Assembly: GCA_017853555.1 (NCBI GenBank)
Contig: JAFMJH010000011.1
Location: 1-64,000, forward strand
Origin: Steroidobacteraceae bacterium
GTDB taxonomy: Bacteria > Pseudomonadota > Gammaproteobacteria > Steroidobacterales > Steroidobacteraceae
Length of the DNA stretch: 64,000 nt
Reading direction: 5' to 3'
Numbering within the stretch: position 1 is the stretch's first letter; every line of letters starts with the position of its first letter. The translations under genes and the position numbers were made by a program. The notes beneath the pieces were generated by a model. It was not told the origin of the DNA, ran no database searches, and saw only the letters and a program-made list of their open reading frames with translations. Below are positions 8,057-16,255 of the stretch, piece after piece.

Positions 8057-9676
8057 ATGCTAGCCACATCCAACATTTCCATTCAGTTCGGCGCCAAGCC
8101 GCTGTTCGAAGGCGTGACGGTCAAGTTCGCGGACGGCAATCGCTACGGTCTCATCGGCGCGAACGGCTGCGGCAAGTCGACGCTGATCAAGATCCTGGGC
8201 GGCGATCTCGAGCCGAGCTCGGGCGACGTGATGCTGCAGCCGGGATTGCGTCTCGGCAAGCTCAACCAGAATCAATTCGGCTACGAAGACGAACGCGTCA
8301 TCGACGTGGTGATGCAGGGGCACACGGAGATGTGGGCGGCGATGACCGAGCGCGATCGCATCTATGCGAACGCGGAGGCGACGGACGAGGACTTCATGCG
8401 CGCCGCCGAACTCGAAGTGCGCTTTGCGGAGTACGGCGGTTACGACGCCGAGGCACGTGCGGCGAGCATCCTGGTCGATGCGGGCATCGGTCCCGATTTG
8501 CACAAGGGTCCGATGCGCGAGGTGCCGCCGGGGCTCAAGTTGCGCGTGCTGCTCGCGCAAGCGCTGTTCTCGAACCCGGACGTACTGCTGCTCGACGAGC
8601 CGACCAACAATCTCGACATCCACTCGATCCAGTGGCTCGAGGAAGTTTTGAATCGCTCGAACTCGACCATGATCATCATCAGCCACGATCGTCACTTCCT
8701 GAATCAGGTCTGCACGCACATGGCGGATCTCGACTTCCAGCAGTTGAAGCTCTACCCGGGCAACTACGACGACTTCATGCTTGCGTCGACGCAGGCGCGG
8801 GCACGCGTCGAAGCGGCGAATGCCAAAGCGCAGGATCGCATCTCCGATTTGCAGGAATTCGTGCGGCGCTTCTCGGCCAACGCGTCGAAGGCGCGGCAGG
8901 CGACCTCGCGTCGGCGCGCGATCGAGAAGATCAAGATCGAGGAAATCCGCCCCTCGTCACGGCAGAATCCCTATATCCGCTTCGAGCAACTCAAAAAATT
9001 GCATCGCTCGGCGGTGAATGTCGACCGCGTGTCGTTCAAATATCCGGGCAGCGACACGTTCGTCTTGAAGGGCGTGAATTTCAACGTCGAAGCCGGCGAT
9101 CGACTCGCGATCATCGGTCCGAACGGCTCGGGCAAGACGACGCTCATGCAGGTCATCGCCGGTGTCTTGAAGCCGACCTCGGGCGAGGTGAAGTGGGTGG
9201 AGAATGCCGAGCCCGGCTACATGCCGCAGGATCCGCAGGCCGAGTTCGAGGCGAAGATGACGTTGCTCGAGTGGATGTCGCAGTGGACGGGCAAGGCGGA
9301 CGACGATCTGATCGTGCGCGCGACGCTCGGGCGTTTGCTGTTCACCGGCGATGAAACCAAAAAATCGGTCAAGGTGCTCTCCGGTGGCGAGAAGGGTCGC
9401 ATGATGTACGGCAAGTTGCTGTTGCAACGGCCGAACGTGATGCTGCTCGACGAACCGACCAACCACATGGACATGGAAACGATCGAGTCGCTGCAAATCG
9501 GACTCGAGAAATATCCCGGCACGTTGGTGTTCGTCTCGCACGACCGCGAGTTCGTGAGCGGGCTCGCCAACCGCGTGATCGAAATCCAGCCCGACGGCAG
9601 CATCATCGAGAATCGCGGCACCTACGACGAATTCCTGCAACTGCAGGCGATGCGGCGCGCCTCAGCCGCGCAATAA
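8057..9676 (+). CDS. ybiT: ABC-F family ATPase YbiT
   Basis: A 539-aa soluble protein with two ABC ATPase cassettes. The first has GANGCGKS (34-41) and [10 protein letters not shown]; the second has [18 protein letters not shown] and [10 protein letters not shown]. There are no membrane segments, and the inter-cassette linker is charged. The ABC-F proteins act on ribosomes, and the start ([19 protein letters not shown]) and the block [25 protein letters not shown] match the YbiT branch rather than EttA or Uup. An open frame extends upstream to 7880, but it crosses ssrA; ATG 8057 fits the family N-terminus. It lies between ssrA and smpB, whose products also rescue ribosomes. The end overlaps convergent smpB by 15 bp. 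Confidence 0.92.
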   Translation: MLATSNISIQFGAKPLFEGVTVKFADGNRYGLIGANGCGKSTLIKILGGDLEPSSGDVMLQPGLRLGKLNQNQFGYEDERVIDVVMQGHTEMWAAMTERDRIYANAEATDEDFMRAAELEVRFAEYGGYDAEARAASILVDAGIGPDLHKGPMREVPPGLKLRVLLAQALFSNPDVLLLDEPTNNLDIHSIQWLEEVLNRSNSTMIIISHDRHFLNQVCTHMADLDFQQLKLYPGNYDDFMLASTQARARVEAANAKAQDRISDLQEFVRRFSANASKARQATSRRRAIEKIKIEEIRPSSRQNPYIRFEQLKKLHRSAVNVDRVSFKYPGSDTFVLKGVNFNVEAGDRLAIIGPNGSGKTTLMQVIAGVLKPTSGEVKWVENAEPGYMPQDPQAEFEAKMTLLEWMSQWTGKADDDLIVRATLGRLLFTGDETKKSVKVLSGGEKGRMMYGKLLLQRPNVMLLDEPTNHMDMETIESLQIGLEKYPGTLVFVSHDREFVSGLANRVIEIQPDGSIIENRGTYDEFLQLQAMRRASAAQ

Positions 9677-10132
9677 GCGCGCTTTGTCGCGGTTCCAGTC
9701 GCGCTCTTTTTCGGTGGCGCGTTTGTCGTGCTGCTTCTTGCCCTTGGCGAGCCCGATGCGCAGCTTCGCTTTGCCGCGCGACCAATAGAGTTCGAGCGGC
9801 ACGATGGTGTAGCCCTTGCGCTCGACGGCCCCGATGAGATGCGCGATTTCGCCGCGGTTCAGCAGCAGTTTGCGGGTGCGCGTCGGGTTGGCATGCACGT
9901 GCGTCGAGGTGGTGGTGAGCGGGCTGACGTGCGCCCCGGTCACGAACGCCTCGCCATTGCGCACGAACACGTGCGCCTCGGTGATCTGCGCTTTGCCGGC
10001 GCGCATCGATTTGACTTCCCAGCCTTCGAGCGACAGCCCGGCCTCGAGCCGCTCCTCGATGAAATAGTCGAAGCGCGCCCGACGGTTCTCGGCGATGGTG
10101 CTGCTTTCGGATTTGGTTTTGGGTTTGTTCAT
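9662..10132 (-). CDS. smpB: SsrA-binding protein SmpB
   Basis: The 156-aa partner of tmRNA. The beta-barrel core is complete, with the signature motifs [31 protein letters not shown] and [15 protein letters not shown]. It also has the basic C-terminal tail ([24 protein letters not shown]) that enters the empty mRNA channel of stalled ribosomes. It binds the tRNA-like domain of ssrA RNA and is essential for trans-translation. The last 15 bp overlap the end of ybiT tail-to-tail. It diverges from ratA; a TAGAAT at 10162-10157 on this strand may be its -10. Confidence 0.97.
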   Translation of the reverse strand: MNKPKTKSESSTIAENRRARFDYFIEERLEAGLSLEGWEVKSMRAGKAQITEAHVFVRNGEAFVTGAHVSPLTTTSTHVHANPTRTRKLLLNRGEIAHLIGAVERKGYTIVPLELYWSRGKAKLRIGLAKGKKQHDKRATEKERDWNRDKARLLRG

Positions 10133-10193
10133 GGCAGGGGTTGCGCGACGCGGCCGATTCTACCCTCGTGGGCGCCGGCGCGTCGGCTGCGTG

Positions 10194-10222
10194 TTGTGGC
10201 GCGCGCGGCGCTCGCGGACAAT
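10194..10222 (+). promoter_or_regulatory. Candidate promoter of ratA, possibly leaderless
   Basis: TTGTGG (10194-10199), a 17-nt spacer and GACAAT (10217-10222) form a plausible sigma-70 pair. The normal distance from -10 to start site would put transcription at or next to the A of the ratA ATG (10229). Confidence 0.45.
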
Positions 10223-10228
10223 CGCGGC

Positions 10229-10669
10229 ATGCGCGAAGTGACACGTTCCGCCCTGGTGGGCCTGCCGCCGCAACGGCTGTACGAGCTGATCGTCGACGTC
10301 GAGCGGTATCCGGAGTTCGTGCCGGGCTGCTCGCGGGCTCGGATCGAATCCCAATCGGGCGACGAAGTGGTCGCCACGCTCGGCATTCGGCGCGGCGTGC
10401 TCGATACCGAGTTCACCACCCGCAATCGTCTGGTGCCCGGGCGCTCGCTCACGATGCGGCTCGAACGCGGGCCCTTCAAGATGCTCGAGGGCGTCTGGAC
10501 GGTCGAGCCGGTGGGGGATGCGGGCAGCAATGTGACGCTGCGCTTGCGCTTCGAATTCGAGAATCGGCTCGCGGGACTCATGATGGGCCCGATGTTCGAA
10601 GAGACGGCGGCCTCGCTGGTCGATGCGTTCGTGGTGCGCGCGCGTCAGGTCGCGGCCGAGGGCGGCTGA
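10229..10669 (+). CDS. ratA: RatA-family START/polyketide-cyclase-like protein
   Basis: A 146-aa SRPBCC (START-like) protein. Hallmarks are SALVGLPPQRLYELIVDVERYPEFVPGC near the N-terminus and a C-terminal helix (AASLVDAFVVRARQVA). E. coli RatA is reported to inhibit 70S assembly as the toxin of RatAB, while related Coq10 proteins bind ubiquinone, so either role is possible. The next gene, 3 bp downstream, is rnfH, a pair conserved in gammaproteobacteria (ratA-ratB). The longer frame upstream runs antisense to smpB and is not used. Family secure, function debated. Confidence 0.93.
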   Translation: MREVTRSALVGLPPQRLYELIVDVERYPEFVPGCSRARIESQSGDEVVATLGIRRGVLDTEFTTRNRLVPGRSLTMRLERGPFKMLEGVWTVEPVGDAGSNVTLRLRFEFENRLAGLMMGPMFEETAASLVDAFVVRARQVAAEGG

Positions 10670-10672
10670 GCG

Positions 10673-10963
10673 ATGCGCTGCACGTTCGCCGCGGCACTGC
10701 CGAGTTGGCAGGGCGTATTGGAATTCGATCTGCCCGAAGAGGCCACCGTCGCCGATGTGCTGCAGGCTGCGCGCGAGCGCATTGCGACGCTCGATCGCGA
10801 CGCGGCGCTGCATGCGGCCTGGGACGGCGGCGCCGTCGGAATCTTCGGTCAAGTGTGCGAGCGTAGCCGACGTGTGCAGCCGCTAGAACGCGTCGAGCTT
10901 TATCTGCCGCTCAGCGTGGATCCGAAGGCGGCGCGGCGGGCGCGGGCGCGTCCGGCGCGCTGA
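10673..10963 (+). CDS. rnfH: RnfH-family ubiquitin-like protein (RatB)
   Basis: A 96-aa protein of the RnfH family (beta-grasp fold), with the conserved VADVLQAAR, VGIFGQVCERSRRVQPLERVELYLPL and a basic tail rich in Arg and Ala. It was named for its position near rnf genes in Rhodobacter and appears as RatB in enterobacteria; its biochemical role is unsettled. It starts 3 bp after ratA and is surely co-transcribed. Its last 53 bp overlap the end of the opposite gene bamE, so the basic tail of one protein and the Pro/Ala tail of the other come from the same DNA. Confidence 0.92.
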   Translation: MRCTFAAALPSWQGVLEFDLPEEATVADVLQAARERIATLDRDAALHAAWDGGAVGIFGQVCERSRRVQPLERVELYLPLSVDPKAARRARARPAR

Positions 10964-11351
10964 CGGGTGCGGCGGTCGTGCCCGGTGCGGGCGTCGTCGG
11001 TGCGCCATCGTTTTCGATGCGCGACACTTTGTCGTCGGTGAAAAACACCGTCAGCCGTTGACGCGCCGACTCTTTCGCGCGAGCCGTTTCGAGGGTGTAG
11101 AGGTAGTCCCAGCGATCGCGATCGAACGCATCCGGCAGCATCGGCGTGCCGAGCAGGAAGCGCACTTGGCCGCGCGTCATGCCGACCTGCAGTTGCGAGA
11201 CTTGGCGGCCGTCGAGGAAGTTGCCTTGCTGCACGGCCATGCGATACACGCAGCCCGAACTGCCGAGCGTCGCGGCGAGCACACCGACCAACAGCATGAG
11301 GCGGGCGGGGCTCAGGGTGCGCGATATAGCGCGGGGCGCGGAATGGAACAT
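10911..11351 (-). CDS. bamE: Outer-membrane assembly lipoprotein BamE (SmpA)
   Basis: A 146-aa lipoprotein subunit of the BAM complex, which inserts beta-barrels into the outer membrane. A hydrophobic signal (residues 19-30) precedes a lipobox LGSSGC with C34 as the lipidated residue. The core carries VSQLQVGMTRGQVRFLLGTPMLPDAFDRDRWDYLYT, the family signature. The last ~30 residues are a Pro/Ala/Thr-rich tail (APTTPAPGTTAAP) absent from E. coli BamE and partly coded over the end of rnfH. M19 (11297) is an alternative start that would give a signal without positive charge. It is divergent from fur. Confidence 0.94.
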   Translation of the reverse strand: MFHSAPRAISRTLSPARLMLLVGVLAATLGSSGCVYRMAVQQGNFLDGRQVSQLQVGMTRGQVRFLLGTPMLPDAFDRDRWDYLYTLETARAKESARQRLTVFFTDDKVSRIENDGAPTTPAPGTTAAPVSAPDAPAPAAPPSDPR

Positions 11352-11387
11352 AATGGCGCCATTCTAGCGCAACGAACGAGCGGTGAC

Positions 11388-11822
11388 GTGCAAGGCAACG
11401 ATCTTCGCAAGGCGGGACTCAAAGTCACCACGCCTCGGGTGAAAATCCTCGAAATCCTCGAGAATGACGCGGATCGGCACCTCTCGGCCGAGGACATCTA
11501 TCGCAAGTTGGTGGACCTGCGCGAGGACATCGGGCTCGCAACCGTATATCGCGTGCTCACCCAGTTCGAGGCGGCGGGGCTCGTCACGCGGCATCATTTC
11601 GCGGACGGCATGGCGGTGTTCGAGTTGAGCGCCGGGCCGCATCACGACCACATCTTGTGCATGGACTGCGGCAACGTCGAGGAGTTCGTCGAGCCGCAGA
11701 TCGAGGAGCGTCAGCGTGCCGTGGCAGAGCGGCTAGGCTTCGAGATCAGCGACCACGCCCTCGTGATTTACGGCCATTGTCGGCGGGCGAACTGCCCGCA
11801 CCGGAAGCCTTCTTCGGCTTGA
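11388..11822 (+). CDS. fur: Ferric uptake regulator Fur
   Basis: A 144-aa iron-responsive repressor if started at GTG 11388, giving QGNDLRKAGLKVTTPRVKILEIL, the usual Fur N-terminus. ATG 11343 would add 15 atypical residues and overlap the start of bamE. The winged helix (LSAEDIYRKLVDLREDIGLATVYRVLTQFEAAGLV) is followed by the metal-binding dimer domain with HHDHILCMDCGNVEEF and a final CRRANCPH motif. Fe-Fur represses iron uptake genes; a TonB receptor fragment lies 11 kb upstream. The last 77 bp overlap the end of recN on the opposite strand. Confidence 0.96.
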   Translation: MQGNDLRKAGLKVTTPRVKILEILENDADRHLSAEDIYRKLVDLREDIGLATVYRVLTQFEAAGLVTRHHFADGMAVFELSAGPHHDHILCMDCGNVEEFVEPQIEERQRAVAERLGFEISDHALVIYGHCRRANCPHRKPSSA

Positions 11823-13509
11823 TGGCGCCCTGGCCGAGCATCTCGGCAGCATGCGCTCGCGTGGTGTCGGTGATGGCGATGCCGCCGAGCATGCGCGCGA
11901 TTTCTTCGACACGACCGGCACCTTCGAGCGCCGTGATCTGGGTGCGCGTCGTTTTGCCGTCGGTGAGTTTCGAGACGCGCAAGTGGTGATCGCCGAGCGC
12001 CGCCACCTGCGGCAGATGCGTGACACACAGCACTTGCGCATGGCGACCCAACGCGGCGAGTTCGCGCCCGACGATTTCGGCGACCGCGCCGCCCACGCCC
12101 GAGTCGACTTCGTCGAACACCATGCACACGCCGCCCGATTGCGATGATTCGATGCTGTTGGCGAGCGTCACTTGCACGGCGAGCGACAAGCGCGACAGTT
12201 CGCCACCCGAGGCGACTTTGGCGAGTGCGCGCGGCGGCTGACCGGTGTTGGCCGACACCATGAACTCGATTTCTTCGAGACCATAGGGCGTTGAGCTCTC
12301 GATTTGCAGCGGGCGTACTTCGACGACGAATTTGCCGCCGGCCATGCCCAGCGTCTGCATGCGAGTCGTGATCGCCGTGCCGAGTGCACGAGCGGCTTTG
12401 CCGCGCTCGGTGCCGAGTTTGCGTGCGGCGACCCGCCAGCGTTCGGTAGCGGCCGAGACGGCGGCTTCGAGCGCGAGCAGATTTTGCTCGAGACCTTCGA
12501 GGGCTTTCAGTTCGATTTCGATTTCGGCCGCTTTGGCCGGCAGTTCGGCGATGGTGACGCGATGCTTGCGGGCGAGTGACTCGAGCGTTGCCAAGCGCTG
12601 TTCGAGCTGGGCTTGGCGTGCGGGGTCCGCTTCGAGGCTGTCGAGATAGCGGGTGAGTTCGGCGCCGGCGTCCGCCAAACGAATCACCGCTTCGTCGAGC
12701 GTCGCGACGAGGGCGGCGATCGCAGGGTCCAGCGATGCGGCTTGGCGCAGCGCCTGCAGCGCGCGCGAGGCTTGCATGTGCGCGTTGCCGTCGTCGGCCT
12801 CGTACACCCATTGCAGGGCGTTGCGCGCCGTTTCGGCGAGCTTTCCGGCGTTGGCGAGGCGACTGCGCTCGGCGGTGAGGGCCTCGAGTTCAGCGGGGCT
12901 GGCGGCGACGCCGTCGAGTTCCTGGCGTTGGTGACGCAGCAGATCGAGACGATTTTCGCGATCGCGTGCGGCCGTGGCGAGTGCTTCGAGGTCGCTCGCG
13001 CGCGCGAGCCGCTCGCGGTGCAATTGCGCGACTTCGCTCGCGAGCACTTCGGCGCCGGCGTGCGTGTCGAGCAGCTGGCGTTGTGCTGCGGCGCGCAACA
13101 ACGATTGGAATTCGTGTTGGCCGTGGATTTCGGCGAACCATTCGCCCGCTTCGCGCAACACGCCGATCGGAACTTGCTGGCCGTTCAGGTACGCGCGCGA
13201 TTTGCCCTCGCGGGTGACGACGCGGCGCACCACGAGCTCGTCGTCGAATTCGATGCTCTGTTCTTCAAGCAGTGCGCGCAGTTCGTGCGCAGCGCCGGCG
13301 AGTTCGAAGGTGGCGGTGACTTCGGTACGTTCGGCGCCGTGGCGCACGACTTCGCTGCCGGCGCGACCACCCGCCGCCAGTTGCAGTGCATCGACGAGGA
13401 TGGATTTGCCTGCGCCGGTCTCGCCGGTGAGCACCGTGAGCCCGGTGCGCAGATCGATCTCGATGGCGTCGATGATCGCGAAGTCACGGATGTGCAGATG
13501 GGTGAGCAT
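11746..13509 (-). CDS. recN: DNA repair protein RecN
   Basis: A 587-aa SMC-like ATPase for double-strand break repair. It has the Walker A GETGAGKSILVDAL near residue 30, long coiled-coil arms in the middle, and a C-terminal head with VASGGELSRLSLA and the Walker B VFDEVDSGVGG. The conserved protein ends near ARMLGGIAITDTTRAHAAEML; the last ~25 residues are a basic, low-complexity extension (KPKKASGAGSSPADNGRKSRGRGR). They are encoded opposite the end of fur, a 77-bp tail-to-tail overlap. nadK lies 3 bp upstream on the same strand. I saw no LexA box in the short upstream gap, so expression probably comes from the nadK promoter. Confidence 0.96.
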   Translation of the reverse strand: MLTHLHIRDFAIIDAIEIDLRTGLTVLTGETGAGKSILVDALQLAAGGRAGSEVVRHGAERTEVTATFELAGAAHELRALLEEQSIEFDDELVVRRVVTREGKSRAYLNGQQVPIGVLREAGEWFAEIHGQHEFQSLLRAAAQRQLLDTHAGAEVLASEVAQLHRERLARASDLEALATAARDRENRLDLLRHQRQELDGVAASPAELEALTAERSRLANAGKLAETARNALQWVYEADDGNAHMQASRALQALRQAASLDPAIAALVATLDEAVIRLADAGAELTRYLDSLEADPARQAQLEQRLATLESLARKHRVTIAELPAKAAEIEIELKALEGLEQNLLALEAAVSAATERWRVAARKLGTERGKAARALGTAITTRMQTLGMAGGKFVVEVRPLQIESSTPYGLEEIEFMVSANTGQPPRALAKVASGGELSRLSLAVQVTLANSIESSQSGGVCMVFDEVDSGVGGAVAEIVGRELAALGRHAQVLCVTHLPQVAALGDHHLRVSKLTDGKTTRTQITALEGAGRVEEIARMLGGIAITDTTRAHAAEMLGQGAIKPKKASGAGSSPADNGRKSRGRGR

Positions 13510-13512
13510 CGG

Positions 13513-14403
13513 TCAGTCCCGCTCGCCGTCGAAGCTGCGTCGCCCCCAGTTCAGCTTGCTGCGCAGCAAGCGGTAGTAGTCGTAACCCGCGGGGTGCAAC
13601 AAACGGATGCGCGTGCTCGACGGGCCGATTCGAAGTCTTGCGCCCGGCAACAGCGCGCCGAGCGAGCGGCCGTCGCATGCGACTTCGGCCAGCGAGTCGG
13701 GTCGATCGATCAAGCGCACTTCGATCGTGGAGCGCGCCGAGACGACGATGGGACGATCGGAGAGCGTGTGCGGGCAGATCGGCGCGACGACGACTTCGAG
13801 ATCGGGAGCGACGATCGGGCCGCCCACCGAGAGTGCGTACGCCGTCGAACCGGTGGCCGAGGCGACGATCAAACCATCGCCGCCGTGCGTATTGACGAAG
13901 CGATCGTCGATCCAGGTTTCGAAATCGACCAGATGGCCGCTCTGGCTCTTTTGAACCACGACGTCGTTGAGCGCCAGACCACGGACGCTGTTGCCGGAGG
14001 GCGCGGTGAATTCGGCGGCGAGCAGGGCGCGGGTATCGACGCTGCACTCTCCATCGAGTGCGGCATCGACCGAGGCGAGCATGTCGTCGGGCATCACGTC
14101 GGTCAGGAACCCGAGTCGGCCGCGATTGATGCCGAGCAGCGGCGTGTCGTGACCGGCAACGAGACCTGCAGCATGCAGCAACGTGCCGTCGCCCCCGATC
14201 GCCACGATCAGCGACGCCCGAGCCGCGAGTTCGGCTTCGGTGACGAATTCGACGGGCAGGGCACCGAGTCGGCTTGCTTCGTCGGCGAGCGCCACCGCCG
14301 CGACGCCGCGGGCGCGCAGATGCGTGGCGAGCAGTTCGACGCTCTCGGCGACGCGCGGATCGGCGAATCGGGTGACGAGCGCGCAGCAGCGGCGGGTGGA
14401 CAT
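13513..14403 (-). CDS. nadK: NAD kinase
   Basis: A 296-aa enzyme that phosphorylates NAD to NADP with ATP. It shows the GGDG motif in LIVAIGGDGTLLHA, the NRGRLGFLTD segment, the NDVVV block, and TGSTAYALSVGGPIV near the NAD site. ATG 14403 follows AAGGATCCCGC; a longer frame to 14514 would run through the hrcA promoter region. The gene is immediately upstream of recN (3-bp gap), an arrangement shared with E. coli, where nadK-recN are neighbours. It diverges from hrcA across 109 bp. The upstream TTGGTT-N16-TTAAAA on this strand is a weak promoter candidate. Confidence 0.97.
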   Translation of the reverse strand: MSTRRCCALVTRFADPRVAESVELLATHLRARGVAAVALADEASRLGALPVEFVTEAELAARASLIVAIGGDGTLLHAAGLVAGHDTPLLGINRGRLGFLTDVMPDDMLASVDAALDGECSVDTRALLAAEFTAPSGNSVRGLALNDVVVQKSQSGHLVDFETWIDDRFVNTHGGDGLIVASATGSTAYALSVGGPIVAPDLEVVVAPICPHTLSDRPIVVSARSTIEVRLIDRPDSLAEVACDGRSLGALLPGARLRIGPSSTRIRLLHPAGYDYYRLLRSKLNWGRRSFDGERD

Positions 14404-14512
14404 GCGGGATCCTTGAAAAATGCTGCGCTTTTTTAACACGTCGGCGCGCCGGAACCAACGTGAATATCCGGTCGCTTGACGAGGCTTCGCCCCTGTCGGT
14501 AGGTTGCTGCGC

Positions 14513-15574
14513 ATGGCGCAGGATTACGAAGACAAACTCAACGACCGAGCCCGGCAGTTGTTGCGTACCCTGGTCGAGAGTTACATCCGCGACGGCCAAC
14601 CGGTCGGTTCGCGCTCGTTGTCGCGCGAATCGGGCCTGCACCTCTCCTCGGCGACCATACGCAACGTGATGTCCGACCTCGAAGGGCTCGGTTTCGTCTC
14701 ATCGCCGCACACCTCGGCCGGACGCGTGCCGACCGACCGCGCCTACCGGTTCTTCGTCGACACGCTGATGCGCTCGCGCCCCATGGAGGGCCTGCCGCTC
14801 GACGAATTGCGGCGTCATATCGATCCGGCTGCGCACACCGATTCGAAAGCGCTGGTGGCGACGGCCTCGCAGATGCTCTCGAACCTCACGCACTTGGCGG
14901 GCGTCGTGACGGTACCGCGTCCACCGGTATCGGCGATCACGCAGATCGAGTTCGTGCCGCTGTCCGAGAATCGCGTGCTCGTGGTGTCGGTGTTCAACGA
15001 TCGCGAAGTGCAGAACAGCATCATCCAGCTCGGGCGTCACTACGGCAGCGACGAATTGCGCCGCGCGGCGCAATACCTGAACGAACAGCTCGTCGGTCGC
15101 ACGCCCGATGCGGCGCGCGTGGAGATCCTGCGGCAGTTGCAGGAGGACCGCGAGCACATGAATGCGCTGATGGTCGATGCGATCCGCATGGCCGAGCAGG
15201 TGTTCGGCGAGGGTGGCAATCGCAGTGAGCTCGAATACATCGTCGCGGGCGAAACGAATCTGATGGGTGCGGCGCAGTTGACCAGCGTCGAGAAGTTGAA
15301 ACGGCTCTTCGAGGCCTTCAACGAGAAGCGCGACTTTTTGCACCTGCTCGATCAAAGCCTGCGCGCCGACGGCGTGCAGATTTTCATCGGCCAGGAATCC
15401 GGCTATCAGGTGCTCGATGACTGCAGCGTCGTCACCGCCCCGTACAGCGCCGACGACGGCGTGGTCGGAGTGATCGGGGTCATCGGCCCCACGCGCATGG
15501 CCTACGAACGGGTGATTCCCATCGTCGATCTGACGGCGCGGCTGCTCGGTTCGGCCTTGAATTCCCGCCGCTGA
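14513..15574 (+). CDS. hrcA: Heat-inducible transcription repressor HrcA
   Basis: A 353-aa repressor that binds the CIRCE operator and is kept active by GroEL. It has an N-terminal winged helix (YIRDGQPVGSRSLSRESGLHLSSATIRNVMSDLEGLGFV) and the SSPHTSAGRVPTDRAYRFFVD block. It ends with the dimerisation region containing IGQESGYQVLDDCSVVTAPY and VGVIGVIGPTRMAY. ATG 14513 is chosen; TTG 14504 would add three residues. No CIRCE element (TTAGCACTC-N9-GAGTGCTAA) is visible upstream of this gene or of grpE, so its target is probably groESL elsewhere. TTGACG at 14475-14480 could be a -35, but no good -10 follows. Confidence 0.96.
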   Translation: MAQDYEDKLNDRARQLLRTLVESYIRDGQPVGSRSLSRESGLHLSSATIRNVMSDLEGLGFVSSPHTSAGRVPTDRAYRFFVDTLMRSRPMEGLPLDELRRHIDPAAHTDSKALVATASQMLSNLTHLAGVVTVPRPPVSAITQIEFVPLSENRVLVVSVFNDREVQNSIIQLGRHYGSDELRRAAQYLNEQLVGRTPDAARVEILRQLQEDREHMNALMVDAIRMAEQVFGEGGNRSELEYIVAGETNLMGAAQLTSVEKLKRLFEAFNEKRDFLHLLDQSLRADGVQIFIGQESGYQVLDDCSVVTAPYSADDGVVGVIGVIGPTRMAYERVIPIVDLTARLLGSALNSRR

Positions 15575-15583
15575 CCCCCATCT
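15556..15583 (+). promoter_or_regulatory. Sigma-32-type heat-shock promoter for grpE-dnaK-dnaJ
   Basis: CTTGAA (15556-15561), a 14-nt spacer and CCCCATCT (15576-15583) match the sigma-32 consensus (CTTGAAA, 13-15 nt, CCCCATNT) almost fully. It overlaps the last codons and stop of hrcA and places the start near 15590. Confidence 0.8.
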
Positions 15584-15603
15584 TTACGTCCGATCACGCA
15601 CGT

Positions 15604-15622
15604 CAGCGCTCGCAAAGCGCTG
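15604..15622 (+). promoter_or_regulatory. Hairpin in the grpE 5' untranslated region
   Basis: CAGCGCT-CGCAA-AGCGCTG is a perfect 7-bp stem with a 5-nt loop, 41 nt before grpE and just downstream of the heat-shock promoter. It has no T-run, so it is not an intrinsic terminator; mRNA stabilisation is one possibility. Confidence 0.5.
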
Positions 15623-15662
15623 CAAGTCGTGCTCATAAGTGTTTGTTCAGGCGAGGTTTTCA

Positions 15663-16196
15663 ATGACGACCGAGGCGACCCCCCCGGACGCACCCGAGGG
15701 CGCGGAGACTCCGCAATCCGAGCTCGAGACCCTGCGCGCGGCATTGGCCGCGGCCGAAGCACAGGTAGCGCAGCATCGCGACCAGCAATTGCGGGCACTC
15801 GCGGAACTCGAAAACGTGCGCAAACGTGCGCAGCGCGACGTCGAGTCCGCGCACCGTTTCAGCCTCGAAAAGCTCGTCCAGGAGTTGATTCCCGTCAAGG
15901 ATAGTCTCGATCTCGCGGTCGAAAACGCGGCGAAGGCCGATGCGGCGGCGTTGGTCGAAGGGCAGGCGGCGACATCGCGGCTGTTCGACAAAGCGTTCGA
16001 GCGGATCGGCATCACGGTCATCGACCCGGTCGGTCAACCCTTCGATGCGAATCAACACGAAGCCATGATGGCCCAGCCCTCGAGCACCGCGGAGCCGAAT
16101 TCGGTACTCATGGTCGTGCAGCGCGGCTATGCCTTGAACGGCCGACTCGTGCGGCCGGCGCGAGTGATCGTGGCGAAGGCGCCCGATCCGGCTTGA
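15663..16196 (+). CDS. grpE: Nucleotide exchange factor GrpE
   Basis: A 177-aa co-chaperone that releases ADP from DnaK. The N-terminal ~30 residues are acidic and disordered, then a long helix (LETLRAALAAAEAQVAQHRDQQLRALAELENVRKR) leads into the C-terminal beta-wing (GITVIDPVGQPFDANQHEAMM, NSVLMVVQRGYALNGRLVRPARVIVA). ATG 15663 follows GCGAGG with 6 nt spacing. It is the first gene after the sigma-32 promoter. dnaK follows after 59 bp containing a small AGCCT/AGGCT hairpin (16210-16226). Confidence 0.96.
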   Translation: MTTEATPPDAPEGAETPQSELETLRAALAAAEAQVAQHRDQQLRALAELENVRKRAQRDVESAHRFSLEKLVQELIPVKDSLDLAVENAAKADAAALVEGQAATSRLFDKAFERIGITVIDPVGQPFDANQHEAMMAQPSSTAEPNSVLMVVQRGYALNGRLVRPARVIVAKAPDPA

Positions 16197-16255
16197 ATTA
16201 TCCACAGCCAGCCTCACTTTAAGGCTCAACACTCTCTCGTTTCGGAGCTACGACC

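Noticed and set aside
7610-8060. Prophage or island integration at the tmRNA 3' end
   Set aside because: ssrA is a common integration site, but no integrase, direct repeat of the ssrA end or foreign genes are present in either direction.
14404-14512. CIRCE operator upstream of hrcA
   Set aside because: No TTAGCACTC-N9-GAGTGCTAA inverted repeat, even with a few mismatches, could be seen here or before grpE.
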